Origin: Musa acuminata AAA Group
Taxonomy: Eukaryota > Streptophyta > Magnoliopsida > Zingiberales > Musaceae
DNA: 64,000 bases
NCBI RefSeq assembly: GCF_036884655.1
Contig: NC_088339.1
Span: 32,703,501-32,767,500 of the forward strand
Direction: 5' to 3'
The stretch's first letter is position 1. The number at the start of each line of letters is the position of its first letter. A model generated the notes under the pieces. That model was not told the DNA's origin, made no database searches, and saw only the letters and a program-made list of their open reading frames with translations. Shown in pieces: positions 48,555-61,100 of the stretch. Made by a program: the position numbers and the translations under genes.

Positions 48555-50795
48555 TCATTGATGGCCTCCAAATTGCAGAGGTGAAAGTGAGACTTGGAGG
48601 CTTGTGATGGTGGTACTCCCATGTCCGAGAAGAAGTGAGTGGATTTGTGTACTGCAACTGCTTCAACTCAGTTTGACATCCTGCAATTCTTATGGAAAGT
48701 TCTATATGTCTTGACAAATCTTAGCTTCTGTATCAAAGTTAGTAAGATGGAACATGAGGCTAAGATGTTTATGTTTCCCGTATTCCCCTTCAGTGAAGAA
48801 CAGCAAGGATAAGAGTATACTAATCCTGCTACTAATTAGCAAAATGTTTTCTAGTTTTGATTGATCTGCATGTGCCCTATGTAAGCAAAACAGGTTCATG
48901 TAAAACAAATTCAAGAGCATGCAGCGGAATAGATTTATCTATTTAGAGCAGAATGTTTTCTAGTGTCAATTGATCTGCAAGTGTGCTGCTCTCCTTCATG
49001 AATGGTTATGGCAGCTTCAGCTTGCTGTTAGTAGAACAGTGTCACTTTCCCAAGCTCATTGAAATGTTCTCTCACAAGTAGTTTAGTAATGCTCTAGTAA
49101 ATGAGACTTGTAATACAATTGAGACATTTTACTGATGATTAACACCATTTGGGAGAATCTTGTTCAGAGGCATAATTGGCTGACATAGATCAGAGTAGAT
49201 TTAGCACATGAACTTGTAGCTAATTCAGGAGTACAATTGCATGGTCCCCGGAAAATTCTTCCTACCACCACAGTAGATGGTAAGATTATATGCCAAGGAC
49301 TTCTCATTTCATGAGTGTATCTTTTGGAACCATTTTGATTCTTTCAACTTAGAACATTCTTACTAATAACACAAAACTTGCAAATAATTATTACATGAAT
49401 ACCAGCCTCCACTTTCAAATTAAATTTACAATCTATATCTTGAGGACCACTCCTAGGGAATTTTTTTGCACCAAACTTATTTTAAGATAGATATACAAGT
49501 CCTTAATAGCTCTTGCAATCAATCTTTGTTTGAATTCAAACTCTAGTAATTTGTTAGCTTTCTATAGGAACACATAATTCTTTCTAATAGCTAGTTATTC
49601 CAATACAAGTACTCATTTGTTACTGAGTGGCAATCATTCTTTTTAATCTTCCACTGACCCACCGTGCAAGTTAATTTTTTCTTTCTCATTCTCATGGTCT
49701 CTTCTCAATTTTTGTTGCTGGCTTCTAAGCTAGCAAGAAACTGCATTCCCTTATTATGGGAATCCAATACATTTATTCTTGCATTTGCCTTTCTCCATAA
49801 TGATTATTATTTTTAGTTCAGACTTCAGACACCATCTGCTGTAACTCACATAATAATTGATTGGCTGATACTTGTAGCCTGCTTAAACCTCAAATATGCT
49901 CTATCTAAATTTTCCTGTTGAAGTCAAGATGTTAATAGGTTAGTAGTCTCACAGCAGTATGCCACTCACTCTATCCAGGAACAAACATGCAAATGTTGCA
50001 TTATTAGTTGAGGATCAATAAAGCTAACATTAATTTGAAGTATATCAAGGGAAATGTTATGGTTGTCAACTTGCTACATAATCCGTTTGAACAATGAAGT
50101 TTTGCTGCAAGTTAGATGTGATAAAAATAAGACAACATTCAAACTCATTTCAGAATCCTATCCAGTAAAAGAGTAGCAAGTTCCTTGATGCATATCAAAA
50201 CAATTTACATGCTCCCTACTCACGATACCACAAGAGTGGCGATCAGATTATGGAACTCAGCTAATGAAGCTAAAGCAATGTTCTTTAACATTACAACAGA
50301 AACAAATAAAAAGAGAGACATCCTAATAAAGGATCAAATTATTTCAGTTTTGTAAACATGAAATGAATTCCCACTGGGTACTGAAACCCCCAAAACTGTA
50401 ACATTATATTTAGAATGTGCAAAATTATTTTGATGGGCAGGAAACTCGAGATTCACAAAATCCCAAAACTTACAACATTATGGCTTATGCAAAAACTAAT
50501 AATAGAATCCTTGAGAACAAAAAAAAACTGAAGAGAAAAGATCCTCATATTTGTCTATCCAATGGAGAAAAAAAAGATGGCTAATATCTCCAACCTGATT
50601 CTACATAATTCTGGTCAAAAATTCTAAACTATTCCAGTTATCTCAAGGCTTGGACATTGTATTCTCCATGAACCTCAAGAACATATACTGCAAACCTGCT
50701 AAGAAAATGAAGATCTTCAGTAGGCTGACCGGAAAAAAATGCAAACAAAAGGTTGAATTAATGAATAATGCAAAAAAGGTAATCGTTTCAAGCAT
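48555..50795. other. AT-rich intergenic sequence
   Basis: This is 3' flank of the DOMON/b561 gene followed by unassigned AT-rich DNA. No gene or repeat family was recognised. Confidence 0.5.
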
Positions 50796-50949
50796 GGTTC
50801 GTCTTACAATATATATTGAGTCGTACCGATGTACCAACATATGGTACAATGGGACATACTGATATACTAGTATGTACCGTCCATACCGGTCTCCTATCAG
50901 ATTGATATGGAACACCTGTACCGAGCGCTATGCTACGGTATGACGAACC
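50796..50949. mobile_element. MITE-like element, 154 bp
   Basis: GGTTCGTCTTAC at the left end is inverted at the right end (GTATGACGAACC), and weaker complementarity extends about 10 bases outward (TTCAAGCA against TGCTTTCAA). The interior is rich in TACCG/GTACC motifs. It is small, has no coding capacity and is TIR-bounded. No clear target duplication was seen. Confidence 0.5.
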
Positions 50950-51533
50950 TTGCTTTCAAGTTTCAATCCCTCTATTCAGTGGTAAACACTGATTTAACCC
51001 TGTGATATATCCAGAGAAGTTCTGCTGCCAAGATTTAATGAAGATGACAAATGACAAGCATCTATCCAGATAGCAATGATGAACCACACACAAAATAAGA
51101 TCTTCACAAACATTAGCCCTTATGAGTTTCATTTGCAAGTTAAAAACCCAACCATGTGCCAAGCAGATGTAGGGCAACATAAATGTTAAAGCTGTCTATT
51201 TCGTGGATGGACAGTAACAAAAATAAAACCATTGTAATGATATCTTAAAGAAAAATTGGTTATACAATGATCATTCATAAATGTTAAAGCTGTCAATTTA
51301 GCGGTGTTATTGAAGTTAAAAGGACAGATCTGAGTTTCAAGAAAATGTGCTGTAAACTTTAGTACTGAGTAGAAATGGTCCTAGGTCAAGTCACATAATA
51401 TATAATCAAAGTTTAACATTTCTTTCACTTAACTCTCACTGGTTAAACAAATTAACCAGCAAGACACAGCTATATATTCACATGCTAGCCAAAATCCAAG
51501 TGATTCTATGCAAATATCAGCCCATATACATGG

Positions 51534-52469
51534 TATCAAGGTTTGACGTATAGCACAAAATGATATGAAATGGATGGTATATATCGATCGACCATTACAT
51601 GGACCAGTACATTTTGAGCGATAAACTGAAATATGGCCTCATAGTGGTTGATACAGGGCAGGGATTCGATTCTCGAATCGTATCGCCCAGTACGGGTGGT
51701 ACGTACCGGTCCGCCAATTGACCGGCTCGCGGACTACCCGCTACCGGGCGGTATCAACCGGCGAACATGACAAGGAGCACGACAATGAGGAAGACGAGGC
51801 TGTGGCACTCGTACGATGGAGAAGGCATGACTGAGAAGAGAGTTGGACATGGCGAGACACGAAGAAGCGCTCCGTCGAACGGAACACGGTAGGGGGAGGG
51901 TCCTCGCTTCGTCGGGGGAAACACTATAGAGGGCAAGTCCTCGCTTCGTCGGGCGAAATGTGGTAGGGGGCGGAGGGATCGTGGCCGTTGTGGTTGGGGA
52001 GGTCGCAGTCAACGGCGAAGGAAGGGATCCTGGCCCAAGTTGGACTGCTGCTTCCCCTTCTCGTTCTCGCCGTCATCTTGGTCTTCTTCCTCACAGTCGC
52101 TGCTGAAGGCGGCAGCAACGGGGGAGTGGAAGATGAGCTCGCCCTGGGCTAGATCCCGACCGGATCCGGTTGCTGTGGGAACATTGTGGAGTGCCTCACG
52201 GGGGATGAGTTCGAGCTGGGGACGGAGGCGACCTGTCGCATCCTCACCCGCTCCGCCATCACCCCCTTTTTGTCTCTCGAGATGGAAAGGAGGTGATGGT
52301 TTCTTCTTCTTTTAAAAAGAAACCATCCTCACTCACATGCGAGATGATTTCTTTTTAAAAGAAAGGTGTACCGCTCAGTACGCCTTGGCATACCGCTCGG
52401 TATATCATACCGTATCATATCGAGCAAAACTTGGTACATTGGCACAGTACAAAATTAAAAACCTTGATA
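51534..52469. mobile_element. TIR-bounded element with GC-rich interior
   Basis: TATCAAGGTTT at 51534-51544 has its exact inverse, AAACCTTGATA, at 52459-52469. Inside, TACCG-rich subterminal sequence (51660-51760 and 52365-52440) surrounds a GC-rich core (about 51760-52310) with open frames on both strands that match no family I know. The outline is that of a non-autonomous DNA element with possibly captured cargo. Confidence 0.45.
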
Positions 52470-52554
52470 CAGGATATGTATCAGCCGATATGGTCGAAAC
52501 TTGTCTTGTATTGGTCAATACGGGTTGGTACCAATCAAAATTTGATAGATACAT

Positions 52555-52780
52555 CCAAATCGGGTCTAGTTTGACCTCAATGATCAAATTGATTATTAGG
52601 GCCTCTTTTAGGGCTTTAAATCCCCTTCCCTCCTACCTCTTATGCTCACTCTCATTCTCGATACTGATCCAAATCGGGTCTAGCGTGAGCCCAATGATCA
52701 AATTGACTATTGGGGCCTCTTTTGAGGCTTTAAATCCCCTTCCCTCCCACCTCTTTCGCTCACTCTCATTTACTCTCTCA
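52555..52780. repeat. 114-bp tandem duplication
   Basis: A unit starting CCAAATCGGGTCTAG and containing ATGATCAAATTGA, GGGCCTCTTTT, GGCTTTAAATCCCCTTCCC and CGCTCACTCTCATT occurs at 52555-52668 and again from 52669. The copies differ at several sites. It directly follows the TIR-bounded element. Confidence 0.8.
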
Positions 52781-53836
52781 TTCTCACACACATTCTCACA
52801 CTCTTACTTGTGATTAAAATGCCAAATCGGTTGATTCAAGATCAATGGAAGCAACTTCTTCCCGTGCAACAAAGTTGTTCCTCGATGGATCCGAAAGAAT
52901 AAATTCAATGTTTCCTCCTTATAACCTATTTATTTATGGTTTATATACACTTTATTCTTATCTAAATACAATATATATACCAATAGATTAGGAAAAAATC
53001 CTAAAAAATAATTTTTTAAATTTTTTGGCTATTTTTTAGCTTTTTGAAAAATCAGTATGCACCGGCACATCGTACATACTGGTCCACCCATGGATCGATA
53101 CCACCAGTCAGCATGGCACGATGGTCCTTGCATGGTATATCTCATATATTGAGCAGTACAATCAGTTTTGAAATTTACTACCTGGTATAGGTGGTTCTGC
53201 ATATACTTTGTCTTTTGCAACTTGAACTGGTAATTCTTGGTGGGCTAGATTTCCAATGAGGATAGAGATACATGTGTGCCATTGAATTATAGATTAGATC
53301 AAAAGCAACAGACATTAACCTAAAGAGCTAAGCAAAAGGAATTTGGTTGCATTGGATTAGCAAGTCAAACCCTGGAATTTGCATTAGAAACTTGGTGGTT
53401 AGAGAAACTGGAAACTAAACATGGATATCCAATCTGATAATCAAGATTAGAGGTCATCCATGATATCTGACACTCATGTGCAGTTGATGAGAATGGCTAG
53501 CCCTAAATTAAACTTATCAAGACAAAGGCTGCTCAAATGGATGTCCTCATTCTGTGGTGCAAAATGGATAGATCGGAATATAAAAGAAATATCTGAAGGA
53601 AACAAGTTAGGATTTATGATGTAAAACAGAAATTTTATTTTTGTATGCCATTTCATGCAATGAAATTTCTTTTAATTTTTTTTTAAAACGAGAACAAATA
53701 GAGCATAGTACTCCCAACAAAATTGGTAAGACAAATGGTTTATTTTACATGTTTAACCATATATCTATCTGTGGGAAATCTTCAGTAATGCAAAGTTGCA
53801 AACTATCGAGACTTTCATACTGTTTCTGATCAAGCC

Positions 53837-53893
<57 letters not shown>

Positions 53894-55105
53894 CACACCA
53901 TCTCTAATCTAAGTTTGCTCCTTGTCAATGCATCTAACAATCTTCTTGGGAAATGTTTGAACCACTTTAACCAAATTTCAACCAATATTTTCTATTCATG
54001 CTACCAGCAACTTACCATTGGAACAGTTGTCTATCCTTATACAGCACTTGAGTAAGAGAATTATGCTCTAAAAAAGCCCAAGAAAAACCTACACTAGCTA
54101 ACTATGATATATGGACCATGCAATCAATAGATAATAATACAGATATCACGAAAGAAACAGTCACTAGAATTAGAGGGTAACAAGATCTCCTTTCTATTCT
54201 GAAGCAACACAGCAAGAGTTGACAATCGAGACTGATTAATATGAGGCCCTAGTTTCCATGACTACTGTCTGAGTTTATCACTTGGTTGTCACCTTTTACC
54301 CTTTACCCTTGATTCCAAGGAACCCTCAAGTTCCCAGATCATTTTGAGGGCTACATGTTGTATGTAGCAGGCATGAAATACCATTTGTAAGCATTTCTTT
54401 ACCAGCACTAAGAAACAATCTCCTTATGATTTTATTCTTTTGGCATCGATTTAGAATGTGATTATCACTGTTCCTACCATTTCTTCAACCTTTTCATGAA
54501 TGTTGTTTAATGTTCTTGCAGCATGATCTATGTTTTCCTTCCCTCCCAGTTTTGTTTCTTTTGGTCTCCACCATGTCTCCCACTCTGCTTACCTCTACAT
54601 CTGGCACATTTTCTTTGAAACCTTCATGCAAATATCCATGTGTAAGTAATAATTGGTTCTCATGGTGGTTAAGAAGTATTATGCAAACAGCTTACTCACT
54701 TAAGTCCTCTATGTAGTCAGAATGGAATGGTAAACTGATTATCAACATAAAATCCAATAAAGTAATCATCATTAGTTTCTAAACTTTATAGAAACTATAA
54801 TTCTGGTTAAGTAAATGCAATTAGCAGAAAATCATCATAGCTGCTATAACATATATGAAGCAAATTAATAACTAATTGCCTAGCTTGGACAACAAAGAGA
54901 TAGCATCACTTACATTTCTGAATGTCCAATATATCAGAATTTGGTTTGAATTCTTTATAAAAGATCCCTTGCCCCGTAAAATAGCAATAAAACTGAAGTG
55001 CACGTTTTCCAAACGTCGAGTCATGTCCGCCTGGATGTAAAAGTTGACAAATGAAAACATCTTGCCTTCCTGCTAATTGAAGTCACAATATTCTCTTTCT
55101 TGCAA
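52781..55105. other. gene-free region 3' of the REC/TSS gene
   Basis: AT-rich, with TACCG/GTACC-type repeat fragments near 53055-53160. No gene was recognised. The 3' UTR of the REC/TSS gene presumably lies in its last few hundred bases. Confidence 0.5.
53840..53888. repeat. (CT)n microsatellite
   Basis: An uninterrupted CT run of about 49 bases, the longest dinucleotide repeat in the window. Confidence 0.95.
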
Positions 55106-58100
55106 CTAACTGACATTAGCATCTATACTGGAAGATGCATTTGCTGGTCTTACATCACTTCCTCTTACTACTTTGCTATAAACAACTTTAAATGACTGTG
55201 ATCCATATGGCCTCTTGAGCAAACTTATAGGCAGCCTTAGTGTCTGTTTACGACGACTTCTACCCTTGATGTATATGCCAAGGCTCCCCTCACCCTCGTA
55301 CTTTTGGCTACTTTCATGAACATGTTTTTCACCACTAGGCTGTGCATCTTCTCTGAAATCTGTCTCAGATTCCAATTCGGTAGTTTTTGTATTACTACTC
55401 TGAGATTCTTCAGCTTCCTGTTTCTCTGACAATTTCCCATCCAGTGATTTTCCAGTGTCTATAACCTGTGATTTCTCATTATTCTCGTCGGTTTTTGTTC
55501 CTTCTTCAATATTGATGCTCAACAGAGGGGTTAAGCTCATACCATTACTTACATCAGATGTCATAGTCGATTCCACCGTGGATTCAGAAATCGGACTTAA
55601 CACAGGCGAGAAAGAAGAAAAATCCACTGGATGACAAACAGGCCATACTGATGCTGCAACAAAGTCAGGTGCATTTGGACCGATGTTGCATTGCCATGGA
55701 TAATGGTTTCCGTGAAACATGTTGCTGTTCATAGCAAAAGTGGTATTGGGCATAATTTGAGGACGGGTATATGGTGGGTAAATAAATGGCAAAGGATGTA
55801 GGATGTTGGGAGACCTGGATGAAGATGCAAAAGGATGAAGAGGTGAGGTACAAATAGGAGGCACGGATGGCATTACAGCCGTTGGTGCAGCATGAAGAGT
55901 AGCACTCAATTGCCAAGGTGTCATTGTAGGAATCACACCACTAGGAGGAAGGCCAACACTTACAGGAAGAGGATTAATTACTACAGGAAGGGATGGATTA
56001 AATGGTGCAGCAGAGGCAGACAACTTCTTAGCAGGGAGCTCTCTGATATCACTGTCACTAGATGGTAATTTTACCATTGGGTCATCACTAAAAGTTTTCT
56101 CAGAGATGTCAACCTTTTGGAGATCCTCTTGGTGGATGCTGGAGGATGAACCGACATGAACATTGCTACACAAGACTTCCTCATGATTTTCTTCTTTGCT
56201 TTGTTTAGTGGTTAAGCACTCAAGTGTAAGTGTAACTATGTCAGATGTATTTTCAGACAAATTTAGATCATGACTGTCATTCTGTTCAACCTCTTGAACC
56301 TCATTACAAAGTATATTATTGTCAAAACTACTCTTGATGGGCATGCTACCGCTAGATGACAATTCTAAATCTGAAGCTAATGGTTCTAGTGGACTTTCCA
56401 ATTCACAAACCCCCTCTCCTTCTCCTTTAATTTCAGCTTTGGTCCCCAAGTCTAATACCACATCCTGGGGAGAGTCATTTTCTTGGGCTATATCAGATAT
56501 CTGAGTCAACTCAGCAGCATTTTCTGCATGTTTCTCATTCACAAATGAGTCCCTTAATTCTGATACATGTTTTCCAGTATATATCTCTTGTTTCAATGGC
56601 GTATCCTCTAGGGACTTTAGACTCTGAACCTTGGCAATTGTTCCTGGAGGCGCTAAAGCTACATCTTTGTATGATGGAGAATTTGTGAGACCAACAACCA
56701 AATGATTATGCGGCTCAGAAACATCACCTGTTCGGTACTTCTGATCCTTTAATACCTCATTGTCATGATGTAAATAGGGTGCCTGACCATCTACGGAGGG
56801 AGCCATTCTTTCAGCAGCATTCCTATAGTTATCAGTGATCTCCTGATTGGTAGATGAAGGCACTGACTTGACTCGGTAAGTCACAGCTCTGTATACTCTC
56901 CGACCAAATTTGGTGCCTGGTGACTGGATTTTCATGTTAAGATTATCACTGAAGCTTCCAGGAACTACAGTTCTTTTCTTCAGAACATAATAGCGGTTAT
57001 TTAAATAAGAAAACCTTGGCTTAGATTGAGCAGTTTCACCAGGAACATCATTCATCTGATAATTGTAGGTCTTCCAAGTACTTGTACGCCGCTGCTTGAT
57101 TCGCTGGCTTGAACCTCCACCCAACCTTTGCTTTTGAACAGGTTGCCAACCATCTTCTATTTCTGTATTTATGTCCCTTCCATCTTCATCATCAGAAGGA
57201 AGCTTATGCTCTGTTGTTCCCTCAGATTGTTGAGAAACTGCTGGCTGCTTTTCAACAACTTCTTCATGTTTAACCTCAACACCTGGATCAATTGTGTTTT
57301 TATCATCTTGGGTATTGCTGGCAGTATCCACTTTTTTCGTTCTATCTGAAATTGTAGCATGTGAATCAGCCACAATCAGGTTCTGCGAAGACTGCACTTT
57401 GACCTGAATCAGTACAACAATGAGTTCTGGAATAAAAGGTGTACCAATTGAAAGTCTCCAATGAAAACAGTTCAAGTACCTTCAAATTCACATATATAGA
57501 AAGTCAACCTTCTTCTAAACAGGATATGTAAAGGTTAGACATAATTTGAAAAAACACATATAACAAGGAACCAATAAGCATTACCGATGGGTCCATTTAT
57601 AGGTTATCTGATTCATCCGAGAATTTCTTTCTGTTGAAATTTATTTTTATGTATATCTTATTTTAGAGATAAAAGCTACTGGTGAACAACATATGAGTAG
57701 AGAAACCCATAAGTGATTCAGTTTTAAGCAAAAAGTTTCACCAAAAGATTTCATCCAACATTATGTATGAGATTATGTATAATCTGGAATAGATGCTTAA
57801 CTAAAGAACACATATGGTTCTGGTTAATATGGTTTAGTTTATTCATGTTGCCTTAGTTAACAATTAAAGTGATTTTAGAACTTTCAAGACATAAATAATA
57901 GCCAAAACAACTTTGAGAAAATTGGGTGCTAGTAAGCCAAAACAATAAGACCCTTGAGATGAGTTAATCAGAACATTATAGCTCATAAAGATTATCTGGA
58001 TTCTAGATGCAAGACATGCTTCTCAAACATACTTTTGCTAATACTAAAGCATGGGTATTTCACTTATCCAGATGCAGAAAAAAAATTGTGGGAAAATGGA

Positions 58101-61100
58101 ATATCTATTTCTGTTTTCCATGTTCAATTGGATTATCTTTCAAATAATAGGATAAAGGCTATCTAGAAATGCAGAAGTTTACAGTTTCTTCTTGATGTTC
58201 AGGCATAGGACAGGCATGGTAAAATAAAAATATGCCTATACTTGCGTGTTTGGTAGCAGACAGCAAAAGATAAGTGTACAAGTCAAGTACAATCTGAAAT
58301 TCGGATTCCAAATTATGTTTAGCAACTGACTTCTTACTTGCATATTATACCTTAGGTCATTTTGTTAAACTAAAGATTATTCAACCTGATTCACTGCCAA
58401 AGAATGAAATCATTAACTCTATTAGTATCGCCTTTGAGACTTATTCAACTTATCCTGAACTTAGATTCAAGATTTGAGATTTTACATGTGGCAAGTGCAA
58501 CAGAATCCTACGTGTTGACAGGCATGGATACTCAGGTTCTTGACCAAGACAACATATTGTCGGCATGCCCTCAACATGGTATGAAACCTCATGCAGGTAC
58601 CAAGCTTACATTGTACATGTTGGCCAATATGACAACATGTAAAATCCATGTTTAGATTCTTGGGAGATAATAAACAAGATGAAGGCTCAATGTACCTTTA
58701 AACCCAAGTTCTTTTTCTTCACAGAGTCAGCATCTCTTCCTTTACCATCTTGGATGGGATTGATGTAATCAAGGAGATCGGAGACACTGCCAAGCAGAAT
58801 ATACACTAGCACATGATTTCATCACTTTATTAGAAGTAAAAAAGTAAGAAAAACCTGGTCTGGTGTATCTAGTTCATGAAAAAATTACATTCAATTCATG
58901 AGAATGTTACTATGTGGAGCAGGTATATGAGAATATACAGAGGACTCATGCTTATAGTAGCTATATACTAAACCATATTGATCTAATCACTGCATTTGTT
59001 GCTTTACCTTAGGTGGCCTTTGCTGGCGATAGATGCATCAGGCTTACGTGTACCATTTCGAGCAGCTTCTTGCTGTTCAAGAGCCTTTGACTCAAAGTAC
59101 TCAAGCCAGGCAGCAGCATCCTGCAAAAATCAAACAACTTCCAGTGACAAGAGATTGACATGCAGAATTAGAAGAACAGAACAGAAAGAAAGATGTCCTC
59201 GTGTCTCTCCAGACAACGATGCATGTAAATTACCTGAGTACGCAAGTCATCAGGGCCAAGCTTTGCTCGAAGTATTTGCAGTGTTGTTTGCTCATGTTGA
59301 ACACTCAAAGGATATGCTTCCATCAAGGAGAGTGCAATAGCTATGGCATGGTAACTTGCTGCAGTCTAACCATTAATGTAATAAAGAAAACTATAAGTTA
59401 TTTATTCTTAATACTCTTGATATTATAACCAAAAGATCACATGCCTAAATTTTATTGAGAATAATTGACCAAGAAAGAATCTTGGTCTTGGTGAGATTGA
59501 TAGTCACTCTTAAACCCATTAATTTTAACTATTCCAATTTGTAACTACATACAATTAATTTTTTATTGAGTTGTTATCTGTTTATGCCTAAACTAAAATC
59601 TATATGTTCTAAAAATCAACCAACAATTAATAAAACATTATAAAATCCTAAACTACTTAAAATATATGTAAAATTGTTAGAAAGTTATTTATTTATATTC
59701 TAATGTATTTAATCTGAAAATAATAACAATAGAAAAAACAGTATTACTCAAATTAGACATGGAAAATATCCAAAAATACAGAAAAAATAGAAATTTTAGT
59801 CTAGTGTTTTCTAGACTTGATCTAAGCCTAATTAATCTAAGTGTTAAATTTTTTGGGATCAATTCGATCTTCACTATTGGATAACTAACTTGTAGGGCAT
59901 CATAAGAAAAACTTTATTGGAACTGAATGACTACAAAAATAAATTAATACCTTAGAAGGTGTGCAGTCACCAGTCAACTTAAACTACATGTGCTTCTATC
60001 TCAATATTTAGAATTTATAACCAATAGCCACAATATAGCTTGAAAAGAAGTATCTTAAAGAGTTAAGAGAAACAAGAACAGAAAAAAAAAAATTGAGAAC
60101 AAAACAAACCTGAATGTGATCTGGGCCAAGTAACCTCTGATTGCATTTCAAAGCTTTATGAAGATATCTAAGTGCCACATGTACATTTCCTAGGCCTTCC
60201 TCCATCATGGCCACATTGATATATGTAGCAGCTGTGTTTGGATGAGATGGCCCACAAGTAAGATGCAAAAGATATAATGCACGCTTCACATACCTGATTA
60301 ACAATCAACAAAAATAAATTATGAAAAATCATAATCAACATCTCATGGAGGCATGGTGATGTCCTATTACTTCTGGCATGATGTCAAAATTAAATAGCAA
60401 ATAACCTGGAAAAGAAGCTTAGTAACTTCTAATATTTTGTTCCTCAATCTTTATATGCACTTAAGTTTTAGGTATTCAAATAAATCAAGGAATGCAACTG
60501 CACCCGAACTGGTCTGTACTGATCGGTATTTACCAATATGGTTTTCATGTTAAGTTGCATCCTTGGTGTGGGCAAATACGAATTAAATCCTGGAATGTCA
60601 TCTTACAAATGTAGTTTTACCTAATTTGCATAATATTTTTCTCTCACCCAGGAAAATTATGAAATTTATCTACTCTATGAGGTTTTGATAAGGAAGGCAA
60701 ACTGATGACAAAGGATCTACTCATTCTCCTTCTAGGATGCTGGCTATTGGACTTCATGATATAACTCTGATATAAATGGAGGTATCTGCTTTCTCATGAA
60801 AACCAACAAAATTACACAGTGCATCGTCTCATTCATTTGAAGGTCACAATGCACTGGAGAATCTAAAATCTAATCATTAATTCATCCACCCATTCTTTGG
60901 CCTTATAAAGAATAAGAAAAGAAATGGAGCCTGAAGTTTTCAAGAACTATGGCAGCAAATGCTTCACCTTATCTGAAGCCACAAAGCATAACTTTCTTAA
61001 TCCTTTGCTGCCATTTTATGGTTATATCAAATTCTGTATACTAGTCAACATGAACTAATTAATAGACTCCTTCATATCATAAACATTCCATTGCCATTTT

